From contig OX595985.1 of assembly GCA_951394045.1 (NCBI GenBank), positions 2,728,001-2,792,000 of the forward strand: a stretch of 64,000 bases of DNA. The letters run 5' to 3'. This DNA is from Nitzschia sp. DOCU1 (Eukaryota; Bacillariophyta; Bacillariophyceae; Bacillariales; Bacillariaceae). The notes under the pieces are model-generated. The model saw only the letters and a list, made by a program, of their open reading frames with translations. It did not search any database and was not told where the DNA came from. The translations under genes were made by a program, and so were the position numbers. Positions 29,224 to 40,933 of this stretch are shown here, piece by piece. Every line of letters begins with the position of its first letter. Positions within the stretch are counted from its first letter, which is position 1.

Positions 29224-29804
29224 TACAAGTGATGGATGATGTTTTGTTGATATCGGATGCACTGCATTCAAGCTCCGAGCTGATAGCTTCCCAACAGGGC
29301 GCGCTGTTGCCCAAGCATTGCTTCGCTTGATGGCCGGATATTAGGAACAAATGAAAGGCCTGACGATTGGGTTCTCGTTGCAGGATAAGGTATCATTGAC
29401 AAAGATACGAAACGACCTGGTATGATAAAAACCAAATTCTTCAGCAAAAGTAAAAGCGCCGCCCAGCGCCAACCTCCTCCCTTGTCCCATAGCGGCCTCC
29501 TTGCTAGTGGCGAATATGAGGCATTCGTCAGTCACAAATTGATTCCCGTAGAGAATTATGCACGGTTTTGGTCTCTGTCATGCCTGCACCGATTCGAAAT
29601 CATCAATGCCAAGATCGTCCTTGCCTTGTAATGGCACGAGAAGATTGCAGCGTCATGACGTCGCCTTTCGAGGGATTTACTTTGAAAGCTGGTTTCTAGC
29701 AAACAGCGTACCAGCTAGTAAGCAAAGACCACCAACACAGTTTTAAAGGCATTGCTACCGTCAAGTCGTAGCCCATGGAGTAGTTATAAACTACATTCTT
29801 GCTA
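29224..29804. other. 580-bp spacer between convergent genes
   Basis: It lies between the tails of the Ser/Arg-rich gene and the FkbM gene. Short ORFs occur on both strands but none has recognisable features. Confidence 0.55.
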
Positions 29805-30820
29805 CTAGTTTTCAAGTTCTTCCTTGGTGATTTGTTCATTTTGCACGCGACTCACAATGTCTTTGATTTCATCCAGGCTCAGTTTCACCAGATTCTTATG
29901 GATCCACAAGGTTTCGCCCCACCGCACCAAATCTTGAACATACTCATAGCCATGTTCCGCCAACATTTGTTTAAGATCGTCCTTGGGACGTTCGATGGTA
30001 AAGAACCGACATTGATAGTCCTGCCACGGAAAATCTGTCATGATTAATGACTCGGCTCCTTCGACATCCAAACTAAAATAATCAATAACCTTGGGTGTCT
30101 TCGTCTCTCGAAAGACTGTTTGAAGGGATACCAAATCGCGCTGCACGGTTATGCCACTTCCGGGCTTGTTGTCCATGTCGTTTCCCACAATCCCTCCTCC
30201 AGGACCATTCAAAATAATATCGACTTGGCGGCCATCCTCTTTTCCACCCACAAAGGCCGCAATGACTTGGCACTTTCGATATCGACCCAAGCGATACCAA
30301 TATTCGGGGTTACCTTCGATACAAACTCCTTCCCAGCCCATTTGTTCTAAATACAGCGAGTTGGACAGAATAATGGCGTCATTCGAAGCCAGATCCACAA
30401 ACAACTTGCTTGCGGAAGAAGCCGCCCCCAGTTTCTGGTTGTTTGCTTTTGTCAATGCTAGGATCATCTTGTCTTGCCATACTTGTGAATATGGGACTGG
30501 TCCAAACCGCGTGTTGTGTGGAATGGAATGTCGTTCAGGCACTTCGGAAGCTGCTGTTTGCGGTTTGCGATACACCCAAATGGGGTGGAATCCATTCTTT
30601 GTATCCTGTTCTGTTTTGTGCCCCACCTTTTCTTGTGTGGCAAGTCGTCGCAAACGCAGCGGGACTCTTGCACCTGCGGTTGAAATTGCGTCAAAGGAAT
30701 GCTGTACAGCCGTTCCAGCATAGCAAATAGTAACAGTGACGCGAGAATCACGTTCAACCGCACAGCAGCAGTTGGGTGCTGATCTGGCGACTCTGCATGT
30801 GTATTCCTAATCAATCTCAT
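29805..30820 (-). CDS. FkbM-family methyltransferase with signal anchor
   Basis: The methyltransferase frame lacks an ATG at its 5' end (only TTG at 30653). An ATG at 30820 opens a frame with a signal anchor (NVILASLLLFAML). A 68-nt GT-AG intron (30606-30673) would join the two and restore frame: complement(join(29805-30605, 30674-30820)), 315 aa. Motifs: FVDLASNDAIILSNS (SAM-binding loop), CIEGNPEYW (acidic residue after strand 2), IDYFSLDVEGAE (motif typical of FkbM/Methyltransf_21). It probably O-methylates a glycan or lipid in the secretory path. The donor GTGCAA is weak, so the intron is inferred. Confidence 0.75.
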
Positions 30821-31442
30821 TGTTCGCTCTTACAATGATCTGAAGGTTGAAAATTTCTCATGATATCGTCGCCGGCCGCCATTGTCGCCGCTCGACCAAT
30901 TCGACGCGACAAATTTGGACCAATTCGACTTTTGGGAGAGCGGCTGACGCGCCGCGCAAGCCAGCCAAATATTGTTCGAAGCGGTAAATCTCATTCCTTG
31001 ATAATGACCGCGAGAGCTAGTACAGTACTGCTTTCAAAATGTTCTTCGAACTTTCCCCCTTCTTTCCCCCTTCTTTTTCCTTTCTTTGCCTTTATAAAAA
31101 TTTAGCTACCTACTGGCACGTAGCTGGACACAGGATAGCTGTTGGCATCATCTGCACTTTATGGGTGTTCGCGATGTTCCGTTATGTAGATTTGTCTCGA
31201 ACAATGGCGAACATGTTCGTTTTTTCTGTCTGCCGGCCAACGAATTTTATGGCGCGGACTTTTTGATTCAAAACGCCGGTGGAGAATAGCTGGAGGGGAT
31301 GCCATCGACGACGATGATGATTCCTTCCTCCTTCCTTCGTTTGCTTTGATCCTTGTATCATTGGAAATTCGTTGACAACCTTCAGTGATTGTGCTGATTC
31401 TCCCACTCTTGTCTGTCAACGGCTGCACTGGACGAATCCATC
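30821..31442. other. 622-bp spacer between divergent genes
   Basis: It holds the promoters of the FkbM gene and the RING gene. A pyrimidine-rich tract (tccccctt/ctttcc) lies near 31060-31090. No gene seen. Confidence 0.55.
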
Positions 31443-32993
31443 ATGGCGGATAATAACACGTGCTCGATTTGCCTCGAGCCGCTACTGCAATCCAACGCGG
31501 ATGCTGGCACAGATGTAGGCGCTGTCATTCCCTGTGGACATTGTTTTCACATGCAATGTTTTGGTTTGTGGAAAGCAAGTCGAGGGAGTGGGTGCAAATG
31601 TCCGAATTGCAACAAGCCCAGCAAACAATGCATCAAGATTTTCATCGCCCCGCCAGAAGATTTAGGTCAAGAAGAGGACGACATTAGTTGGAATTCCGTC
31701 GATACCACAAATCCAGAAGAAGACGAAGACAAAAATTCCACCTCTGAAACAAGGGTAGAGGGTGGGCAACCGCCCCTCAACGAGGATGAGGATGATGATG
31801 TTGTGGAGATTGTGGACGCTTTCGGTGGACCACAACCACCACCAGGGAACAATGACAATAACCCCCCGACAAATAGGATGGTCGACTTGACTCAATCACC
31901 GCCTCCTCGTCGATCCGAGTCGGTGGCGCGGGCCGTTTCGTTGCAAGCTTCAACAACCCAGAAAGCAACCGAGCCGGATCAACGTATCAAAGCCATTGCG
32001 AAGCGATACAAAAAACGCTTTCAGCAAAAGGATTTGCAATTCCGAGAACAGTATCAACAATATCAGGCATTACTCGCAAAACACTCGGACACCAAGGACG
32101 AGCTCAATGAAATCAAAAAAGAGTTGCTAGAGATGCAGGAGCTGGAGGAAGAAAAAGCCGCTCGAATAGATGGCTTGAAACTGGAGATGGTTCGACTAAA
32201 GCAGCGCGGAGAATCTTATGTGGATCAAATAGCAAAATTGCAACACAGCCACGACAAGATCTCCTCGGAGTATACGCAACTGCAAAAGTCCTTTAAAATG
32301 GCGGTGGAGAAGGCCCGATCGAGTGACATGGCCGAAGTTCAGCAACTCATGGAAGAACATCCCAAACTCCTTCACGAAAACCAGCAATTGAAAATTCAAG
32401 TAGGCAAAGCGACCAGTGAGTTGTCCACGTTACGACAGCAACTCCGGCGGTATCAGGATGGAAAAGTGCTGTCAGCCAAGCGATCAGCTGATGAGAATCC
32501 TTTATTAAGGCAAGCATCATCCGAGATGACGGAAAACAAGAAACGCAAGGCTTCGGATGCCGCAAAAGTGTTAAGGGCCATGGGTCAGGTGCAGTATGCG
32601 TCCGGGCCAGTGCCGGCCTTGGACGACTTGAGTTCAACGTCACTTCCCAATGGATTGTCGGCAGTGGGGAATCGTATGAGAGGGCATTTTCAAAAGAGTC
32701 AGCTCAAACAACAAGCAACAAGTCGCATGGTCTTGTCGGACAAGGTCAACACGGGACAAAGTAGTAGACCAATGGCAACTACTACTTTTCCGCCATTAAG
32801 CCAACGCTCGGAACGGATTACTCATTCGTTGGACAGCCACACGGGGCGCTCGCAAAACCCTCTTGCGAATACCAGCCTGCAGAGAAATGGATCGACTGGG
32901 GCATCGGCACGGATGATGGAACGACAAACTTCTATCAATCTCAATACGAAGAAAAAGAGTCGACCTCTGACGTTTCTCAAAGTAATGAGATGA
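31443..32993 (+). CDS. RING-H2 finger protein with coiled coil (probable E3 ubiquitin ligase)
   Basis: Protein of 516 aa. The N-terminal RING (residues 5-55) has CSICLEPL, PCGHCFHMQCFGLW and CPNCNKP, a complete set of eight ligands. An acidic, Pro-rich linker follows (about 75-150), then a long coiled coil (about 180-350) and a basic Ser/Thr-rich tail. This order resembles TRAIP/NOPO-type ligases acting at damaged replication forks, but the resemblance is architectural only. It would transfer ubiquitin from an E2 to bound substrates. Confidence 0.8.
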   Translation: MADNNTCSICLEPLLQSNADAGTDVGAVIPCGHCFHMQCFGLWKASRGSGCKCPNCNKPSKQCIKIFIAPPEDLGQEEDDISWNSVDTTNPEEDEDKNSTSETRVEGGQPPLNEDEDDDVVEIVDAFGGPQPPPGNNDNNPPTNRMVDLTQSPPPRRSESVARAVSLQASTTQKATEPDQRIKAIAKRYKKRFQQKDLQFREQYQQYQALLAKHSDTKDELNEIKKELLEMQELEEEKAARIDGLKLEMVRLKQRGESYVDQIAKLQHSHDKISSEYTQLQKSFKMAVEKARSSDMAEVQQLMEEHPKLLHENQQLKIQVGKATSELSTLRQQLRRYQDGKVLSAKRSADENPLLRQASSEMTENKKRKASDAAKVLRAMGQVQYASGPVPALDDLSSTSLPNGLSAVGNRMRGHFQKSQLKQQATSRMVLSDKVNTGQSSRPMATTTFPPLSQRSERITHSLDSHTGRSQNPLANTSLQRNGSTGASARMMERQTSINLNTKKKSRPLTFLKVMR

Positions 32994-33149
32994 AATTTGG
33001 CTACGAGTACGAGCATGCATTCGGGTGTGCACGACTTGTTTTTGATTCAGCATCCTTCTCAAGCTTAGCTGTTGGAGGAAAAGGTAAATTCAACAGTTAA
33101 TTTCGTTACGGATTTCTAGTGAGCAACTATCCCATTAGGATCGCTATGT

Positions 33150-35684
33150 TCACAATTGAACGGAAAAGGGTGTGCCTGGTGCCACCCCTTGTGGCACGGA
33201 TATGATATGGAACTGTCCCGTTTGAGGATGTTGGACCTGCAGTTGCATTCCAGGATAGGCGTTCGCAGGTGCTTGGACCCGAACAGTCACTCCTGCGTTG
33301 ATTGGGACCGCCAACGGAGGTGCCGAAGCGCCATACGGAGCCGGAACTCCACCCGCAGGCGCATAGCCATGGGGTGCACCATAGCCGCTTGGGCGGGCTG
33401 GTTGCCCGGCCCCGTATGGGTTGCCACCAGCTGCGGCGTACGCCGACTGCGAGTTATATGACATTGACTGTGTCGACTGTCCCATGGGGGCTTGAGGTAG
33501 AAACTGGACGGCGGTGCCGTAGCGTTGCGCATCCCAAGTTGCTTGGGCCGGGTTCGATAAATGGATTTCCCCGTCGCCGCGGACGCTCATTGACAAATCA
33601 ATGTCCTCTTCCGAATTAAAATCGTCCACATCAATGTTGATTTTACTGCCCGAGGTGGGAGGAAGTGGCATTATGTTGTTTCCATAGAAATACTCAACGA
33701 GTTGGTCAGGGATTTCGTCAAGGGTTTCCCTTGTCAATGCCGCCTTGTCGTGCTTGTGTCGACTGAACTCGACAAACTGAACAATGTCGCGAGTTCGGCC
33801 GCCTTCTTGCTGTTGGAAGTCGTCAAGAAACTGCATGGCCGAAAAGTCCGCTGACCCAATCCCAACAATCACAATCGATAGAGGTGCCGTGCTGGCGTTA
33901 CGGATTGCCGTCTTAGTCTGTTCAATATCTGTCACGGCGCCATCCGTCAAAATCAGTAGAATCGTGTAGGATTGCTCTCCAACAGCGGCATTGGCATCTT
34001 GCTTGGCCCGGGCTTGGGCGGCCGCGTAGTTGATAACTTCCGCAAAGACTGTTGGGCCGGACATTGTCAAGCCAGTTTGGAAGACTCCGCGATAGCCTTC
34101 CAGCATCCCACCGATTCCACTTAGCTCGGGAGCCTTACCCACTTGAAAGCAATGCTGTATAATGCCGTTGTATTTGGCCCCAAATCCTTTAAGAAGCAAC
34201 GAATGCACACCAGCTTAAGAGATGCCAATCGTCAACAAATCCAATCAACACCATTTCCGCGACAACTTACCTAGTACGGGAAACATTTGATCGGAATCAT
34301 AGCGGGCGCAGATAGCCCCAACCGCAGTCAGTGCCTTCTCATAATCATTCAACTGTCCGTCGCGATGAATATAATGCAGAGTACCGGGCTTTCGTGGATC
34401 CCCGTTGCTTCCGGTGTAGTCAATTGCAACGACAAGGTTGATTTCGGTTCCTCCTGCAATGTAGTCAACGAATTTGGGTTTGCTCTGGTAAGAAATGTTA
34501 TCTGTAGCGGTGGGGGGAGGAATGGGAGGAGGGATAGGCACCATTGCCGGAGCAGCTGGGGCTGGAGATGAGCTAGCAACTGACGCAGTGGCTGGTGCCG
34601 GTGTCGTTGCTTTGGCTTGTGCATCTTTCCACTTCTTGTACTCTGGGTTGATCTTTGTGATACCATTGATCTTGACGAACTTCTGGGGCGGTGCACCAGA
34701 AGCATTCGAGGCAGCACCGGCCGCCATGGATGCAGCAGTCATCACAGACCCTGATCCTTCACCAGTAATTGATGCAGTATCCACTTGAATCGCACCGAAT
34801 GGCTTGCCCTTGTGCATCAGGTTCAACTTCTTGTCGGACCCACCAACCACGAACAACAACCCGTTAACAGTCGTCTGGAGAGCACCCATTGGTTGGTGCT
34901 TACCACTTTTCTCCCAGTCGAACACTTCAATCAAAATAGGCATATCCTTATTGCCAGCACACAATGTTCCAACTTCCACAGAAAATGGCTTCCAGACTGG
35001 ACTGAGATTGTTCATGATGACCTCCGATCGATAGACTGGATGCCATGTACGCCCTGCTGGGTCATTCGTTTGCGAGCTGATCACAAAGAAAGGATCACTC
35101 TTCGAAAAGATCCCATCAACGTTTTTCAACTTTAGTCCCCGAAATTGACCACTCAGTGTCCCAGCATTCGCATTACTTGCCCGCGCCACTCGGACGAATA
35201 ATGTTCCACCGTTCCGAAGCTTCTTTGCCTTGATGCTGCCCCTCGATCCCAGAATCTCCCCAACCTCGAAAACAGCGCTCCCCATGGAAATAGATTTCCC
35301 TGATTTCCGAACTTCATCGAATATTCCAACGTTGAATTTGGTTTCTTTTCCGAACGTATACGTTGTTTCAAAGACCTTGGTCCATGCTGGGCTCAGGTTG
35401 TTTTTGATTCTGTGTGGGGTGCATTGTGGGAAGTCAGAAACGGATTCTGAAGAAACCAAAATTCAATGCAATATGACTTACACTTCAGTTTTACCCAGAA
35501 CAACGGGTTTCTCTTGTGGGCCTCCAGCTAGAACTGTGACCACCGCGTATGGATCCGATGTCCCTTTTCCAAGACCCGCTACATTTTTTAGCTTTGACGC
35601 GTACAGGCTGATCTGCACTTTAGTCTCCTTATTCGAATCTTGACCCACGTTCTTCTGTTGGTTACCGTGAATATAAGAGGCCAT
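33150..35684 (-). CDS. copine (C2-C2-vWA), three exons
   Basis: Model: complement(join(33150-34213, 34271-35409, 35482-35684)), 801 aa; introns of 72 and 57 nt start GTAAGT and GTAAGTT. The splice restores KTEVIKNNLSPAW of the first C2 domain and MFPVLAGVHSLLLKGFGAKY of the copine domain. Two C2 domains (about 20-290) bind membranes in response to calcium; the vWA-like domain (about 430-690) has IDYTGSNG as its metal-binding loop. A Pro/Ser linker separates them. The Gly/Ala/Pro tail ends in a PGMQLQVQHP...VPQGVAPGTPFSV module similar to repeats seen in stramenopile proteins. Confidence 0.92.
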
Positions 35685-36364
35685 GGTCGATTGAGCTGAG
35701 TTGATTGTTTGCTGTTGTGTTGTTGAAATTGTAATGCTTATGGTGTCTCTGACATTGAATCGTAGACCCGGCGGGGATGCTGCATGCGAACAGTCCAAGA
35801 TCCAACGCCTTGCATGCAGGAAAAGCGGAAGGAAGGGTGCTCGCGCCATGATTGAGAATTCGGGATTGGGCAAGATTCGACCTGTATGACCATGAGACTT
35901 CGCCCGACGGGAATAAAACTCGCGACTACGACTACAAAACCTGATGCTATGAAAACTGCCATACACCTCCACTACCCCCTTGGTGTACTATACTAGTAGA
36001 CCACCGGCACCCGAGTACGGAAGTCCGAGTAAGGAGGTACATGGATATTGTAGATCCGGCGATATGTGCCGTTCACAGTCGAAAAGAGCTTCATTTGCTT
36101 CTGTTGTGAACTGAGGAACCTGGTTCTGCAATAGAGCAAGTGTTTTATTAGATACAGGCTCCATGTCACACGCCAGAGAGTATCCGCACCGGATAATCAA
36201 ACATTACAAAAAACCAGAAGAGCCAGCCAAAGACAGCAATAGAACAACTAATATACTGTCCTTTGAGGTTTGCGTGGTCTAGCAGTAGACGGTGTCATCG
36301 CCAGACCTTTCTCATCCCACGTTTCATACATCAATGAAAGACAATAACAATCCCTATCACCATC
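35685..36364. other. 680-bp spacer upstream of the copine gene
   Basis: An open frame continues 5' of the copine ATG up to 35972 but shows no family resemblance. A search by eye for tRNA boxes found none. No supported gene. Confidence 0.5.
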
Positions 36365-37080
36365 CTATACTACATTGCCCTCCACTGCTTGTTCACTGAT
36401 TCCCAAGTATCGTTTGATCATCCGCAAGACTGTCCTTCGACCATAGGGCACATAACTCAGCGAATACCAAAAGCTCGCGCCGCATTGTGTGACTAAAAGG
36501 CAAATCAACAACCCCAGTTTCAAACTCCACGGCATGGGAATAAAGACTACCACCAAGGTTCCCCCCAGGCACGATAAGTATGTCGTCGCCGTCAACCGCC
36601 GCGTCTCATCAAACATGTTTTTGAATTGTCGCTTCGGCCCACAAAGAAACCATGAAGCACCCAGCGCCAGGACATTGCCAAAAGAATAGTTCAAAGCAAA
36701 AGGAACGGGATTGCCCTCCATCAGCCGAATGAAGAATTTGAATGACATGAAGGTGATCAAATCTGAAGTGACGATTCAACACAAACGATAAAGAGAGCCG
36801 GTGAGACGATTGCAACAATGCGTTCGGCTAGCAACACACTCAGAGCTATCCACTTACATCCAAGGGCAAAGCAAGCCGCAAATCCAATCAGACGTTGTTG
36901 AAACGTCAATTCTGGACAAAGCAAGTCAGCGGCGTCCTCCAAAAAACTCGATCGTTCCGATTGCTGCGATTCCTGCTCCTCGGTGTCTTCCTGGTTGTTC
37001 TTCAATCCAACCATGAGTTTCGCCTTATCGAAAGCGCCCACTGACGCTTGTTTAATTCCATCTAGCGTAGGTCTTGACAT
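36365..37080 (-). CDS. SFT2-like vesicle transport protein
   Basis: Model: complement(join(36365-36762, 36858-37080)), 206 aa; the 95-nt intron starts GTAAGTG and ends CACTTCAG. The junction rebuilds FAACFALGYLITFMSF, the first membrane segment. Four membrane segments follow the family pattern, with the typical FALNYSFGNVLALGASWFL, GPKRQFKNMFDETRR and a C-terminal pair of helices. SFT2/Got1 proteins act in Golgi transport and fusion of endosome-derived vesicles. Confidence 0.9.
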
Positions 37081-37561
37081 GTTTCTGGAGTAATATGGGG
37101 TAGCTTAGTGGCAGTATCTGCAATGTAGATGCCGCTAGGAAGTAGTGTATGGCAAGACTACGACACATCGGTGCATCATCGTCGCAAATAGAAAGGAGGT
37201 TACGCCGGCTCGTTTGGCGGGCAGTTTAGAAGGGCTGGCTCTCCCCCAACGGCTCTACCGCACTGCGCCACTGTTGTGCGCGCGCGCACCACAGTAGTCG
37301 AACAATTCGACCATTCACACGGATGTGAGTACGGACCAACTTCAGTGTTTGAAAGCCATGCCACGGTGTATGTACAACGGTACGGACCAGCGATTTTCTC
37401 AGAGTCGCAAGAATGTGCTCGATGACGCCGGCGATTTGGCTGCCCCATTCATCTTTTATGTCACTGTTGAAGCAGCGGTGATCTAGAGTTAACATTGAAA
37501 ACATCGACAGTGGAAGGTTAAGATTGTGAAGGGAGGGATAGCTGCGTGTTTGAATACTACT
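37081..37561. other. 480-bp spacer between divergent genes
   Basis: Includes an alternating GCGCGCGC stretch near 37277. It contains the promoters of the SFT2 and Iwr1-like genes. Short ORFs are not convincing. Confidence 0.5.
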
Positions 37562-38605
37562 ATGACGAAGACCTTTTTACGCATCAAACGACGACGAACC
37601 GAAGAGCCGCTGCCGTTTATTCGACTGGAAGGGTTAAATCCTCAGGGCACGCGGCCCTTACAACACAGTTCCACACACAGCAAGAAGCGAGGAAGAGCGG
37701 CGGGAGATGGGAAAGTAGCCGATCTCGATTCCACTAGCTTGTCAGAATTCTTGGATGCGGAGCAAGAGCACGAGGACAGGCCTCCCCACTCAACGTCGGT
37801 CCTTTGGAAACGTCTGGAACCCTTGCGTGGGGAGGAGGGGGAAGAATCGTGCCGGATCGTGGATGCTTTACTGGAGAACTCGAATGAGAAGGACGGGCGA
37901 CAAAACAAACGACGGAAGCTGACGTTACTGGAGACTAGCAACATTGGCAAAACACTCGAGACGCCTTCAACGACCAACGTCAAGCGCAAACAAGGGATCA
38001 GAGTGCTAGACCCTCTTACAAGGCTTGTCGACGACAGTTTACATAAAGTGCACGAGGGAAGCCGACCGATATCTGAACACTATCGGTTCATTACCACTGA
38101 TTCTAGACTGATGGTACATGATTCGAAGAAGTGGCTGCAGTGGTGTCATTCTTCTGGGGGGAATTTATTGCATGCTTGCGCGTTATGGAATGACATGGAA
38201 ATGGCAGGGGAATTGTTGCAAGTGCCAAACTTAGCTGGTCCACTATGTGAGGCTCTTGATGGCGACGGTCGCACTCCATACGAGGTTGCTCAACTCTCTG
38301 GCCACGATTCTGTCTGCGAGGTGTTGGAGGCCTTTGGAGGCGATACTACCAATTTTGTTTATGATATCTTTTGCCTTGAGGAGGAGTCGAACAATGGTGA
38401 AATTATTCAGGACGAGAATCATGCCCCAACGACGGTGGAGTTGACTTCGGGTGTGGCCTACTGGACACCCGATGGTGAACTCATGCTTGAAGCAAACGAG
38501 AAAGCTGATTCCTATATGGACGACTACGACGGGGAAATTGATTCCAATTGCGAAGATTACGATTTGAACGATTATCCTGACGAAGAAGAGGACACGGCCT
38601 GGTGA
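37562..38605 (+). CDS. Iwr1/SLC7A6OS-like protein with inserted ankyrin repeats
   Basis: First ATG in frame 37562 (347 aa). The N-terminus FLRIKRRRTEEPLPFIRLEG matches the start of Iwr1/SLC7A6OS proteins, and the C-terminus has the family pair FVYDIFCLEE and DSNCEDYDLNDYPDEEE. Between them (about residues 190-270) lie two ankyrin repeats (GNLLHACALWNDMEMAGELL and DGRTPYEVAQLSGHDSVCEV). Iwr1 binds assembled RNA polymerase II and brings it into the nucleus. The ankyrin insert is unexpected for this family and could add a partner. Assignment rests on the two ends. Confidence 0.75.
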   Translation: MTKTFLRIKRRRTEEPLPFIRLEGLNPQGTRPLQHSSTHSKKRGRAAGDGKVADLDSTSLSEFLDAEQEHEDRPPHSTSVLWKRLEPLRGEEGEESCRIVDALLENSNEKDGRQNKRRKLTLLETSNIGKTLETPSTTNVKRKQGIRVLDPLTRLVDDSLHKVHEGSRPISEHYRFITTDSRLMVHDSKKWLQWCHSSGGNLLHACALWNDMEMAGELLQVPNLAGPLCEALDGDGRTPYEVAQLSGHDSVCEVLEAFGGDTTNFVYDIFCLEEESNNGEIIQDENHAPTTVELTSGVAYWTPDGELMLEANEKADSYMDDYDGEIDSNCEDYDLNDYPDEEEDTAW

Positions 38606-39699
38606 CATGAGGCCGGTCCTAGCGTTGTTAGTCGCAACCGAGATCCGTTCGCTTTGGATTTCTAGTACCGCAATACGACCCGTAGTGTGCCGTCGAGGAT
38701 TATGATTTAATTTCGGGAGGTGTTCATGGGGAGCCCTGATTTGGTTTTTCGGGGGCATACTGCAGCAAGCTAGGCAGAACCAGTGCGTCACCCGCCTTTT
38801 TTCGAGACAGGATGAACGGCAATAATGGCATTGAGAAGAAATGTTAGCGTCGACATCATACTTCAAATCGATATTCAAGGCGTTTTCAATCGACCATCCA
38901 TCAATGAGACATTGAAGTCAGACTATATGGCAGTTGCATAGAAACCCGACTTGTTTGCTTGCTCATTGTATCATTTTCTCGACATGGATCTTTGCTTCCG
39001 CCTTTCTGGTTCTAGCCAGAAAAAGCAGACGGTTGGATTCAGTTCTCCTGGCGTGTAAAGTCAATGTTTCCCCATTTGGGTCTGTATGGGACTGTAGTTT
39101 GACTACCAGTAAGCAGTGCCTTGCTTTCGACACAGTTTGCTTAGAGAACCATTGTGTTTCCAAGAAACCAATGCAAACAGAATTCTCTGTCATTCGTTTA
39201 GGTCCGACTATTACCACCTTCAACAACGAAGTTGTCCCGTCTTTCTAGGGAAGCGACGATTTCTACCTGTTCTCTCGAACCTTTTTCATCTCTAGCTAGA
39301 GTACCAGTATCCAAAGGAGGTTTCATCTTTCTGCATGGACAGTACATCACCAAACATCACATCCTTCACACACATCTCATGGATGAAATCTACTGGAGGT
39401 GATGGGGATTGCTCGCTTGGATGATGCGTGACAGAAGAGCGAGCAAATTGATCTTGCGAAGGAATAGAGCGACACGTGATGTGACATATTAGGTAGAGGC
39501 AATTTCGATTATTTAAGAGACGAAAATACCTTTGCACATGATTCAAATCTAAGTGATTCTGTCGAATAACGTTTCAAACGACAGGCATTTTCGCGCGCTC
39601 TACTCAACGTACCGAATTTTTGGTTGCGTGATAATCGTGTATGGAGGTGCTTCTGTGGCACAGCAGCAAGTCTTGTGTCGTCGGTCACCAAAAACTACA
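38606..39699. other. 1.1-kb spacer without a supported gene
   Basis: Two overlapping ORFs on opposite strands (38934-39248 and 38963-39226) are both short and without family features; at most one could be real. One contains a hydrophobic N-terminal segment, so a small secreted protein is possible but unproven. Confidence 0.45.
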
Positions 39700-40933
39700 A
39701 TGGTTTTCGACTGTTTCCGAGGTGAGCCTACAGTACTGTATTGTCGCCGATCGAATCATTTCTAGTCTAAGAGTCGACCATTGAAACACAATTTTGTTTT
39801 ATTGAATCACTGTATTGTTTGTCGCAGCTATGGTGATCTTTGTTGTCCCTTTGGTCGCGGTGGGTTACATGCACTACAAGAAGCAAAAGGAAGAACGTGA
39901 AGCGAAAGAACGCAACGAGGAGGAAGAGCAATCTGAGAACGACGATCAATGCTCGGAAGGTTTCGGGGGGCCAAGGCAGTCGATAACGTCAGAAGAAAGC
40001 GATGGTGATAATGTCAGCAATAACCCCGCGCCTATAGCTACCAGTCATCTTCAGGCAGACGAAAATCAGCAGAAGCCAGTAGGCCCTGTTGGCAAACTTA
40101 TGCAATTCTGCGACAATCTCGAAAAGGAAGTAAAAAAGGCGCAAGAGCGAAAACGACGTCAAGCGGCCGATGCTTGTTCGGAAGTGTGCAACACAGAAGC
40201 TATCCAACCGTCCTCCGTGGAAAGTGAGGCCAGCAATAGCGCACCTATTTCAAATAGCGTTGAACAGGCGGACGACAACCTGGAGAAACCCGTAGGTGCG
40301 GTTGGCAAGCTGCTGCTCTTCTGCGACAATATTGAAAGAGAAGTAAAGAAGGTGCAAAAGGAAAAGCGGCGCCAACTTGCCGATGCTCTTGAAAGTGCCA
40401 AACGCTCTGGCTTGTTTGCTGGTGTAGCCATCCCAGGCACACCTGTAGGAGGTACGGACCAGCTGAAAGCAGAGCCAAACCCTGCTATCGACGAGCCCTC
40501 TCTTGAGCCGTCTAGTGTGGGAAAAGCTGAGAACGAGATTGAGAAGCTTTATGAAACAAACGAAGCTGATGCCAATCAAGATCAGGCGACAACGCGGGAA
40601 GACGCACTAAGAGTTGCTGCGTCAGATGACAAACCTGTTTGTGAAGACGAAGATCAAGTCGAAGAAGAGACGATTCCTCGTGGCACTCCTAGACTCGAAC
40701 AGGCGACATCTTCTACCATGCAAAAATCCCGGGAGGAACAGATTGTCGCGAATGCACTTTCCACCGTTCCCGATACACCTTCCTTTGAGGAAGAAGAAAG
40801 TGAGGTGTTAGAGTCATTCATCGCGCCCCAGCTACCTTTGGATACGGGGGATAGATTTGATTCAGCCAGCCATATCCTTTCAAGGACTGGGGAGTACGCG
40901 CCAAACCTACCAAGAATAAAAGCGACTAGATAG
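39700..40933 (+). CDS. single-pass membrane protein with a duplicated KPVG-x-VGKL cassette; 22-nt first exon
   Basis: Proposed model: join 39700-39721, 39828-40933 (375 aa). Exon 1 encodes MVFDCFR plus one base; donor GTGAGC, acceptor TCGCAG; frame closes exactly. The N-terminus then forms a membrane segment (AMVIFVVPLVAVGYMHY), followed by a basic and acidic charged tail. A cassette of about 40 residues occurs twice (KPVGPVGKLMQFCDNLEKEV and KPVGAVGKLLLFCDNIEREV). The rest is acidic and disordered. Not recognised; probably lineage-specific. Confidence 0.65.

Noticed and set aside
36260..36340. Possible tRNA gene
   Set aside because: No B box (GGTTCGAATCC-type) and no acceptor stem could be formed by eye.
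38934..39248. Small ORFs on both strands
   Set aside because: They overlap each other antisense and no feature decides for either.
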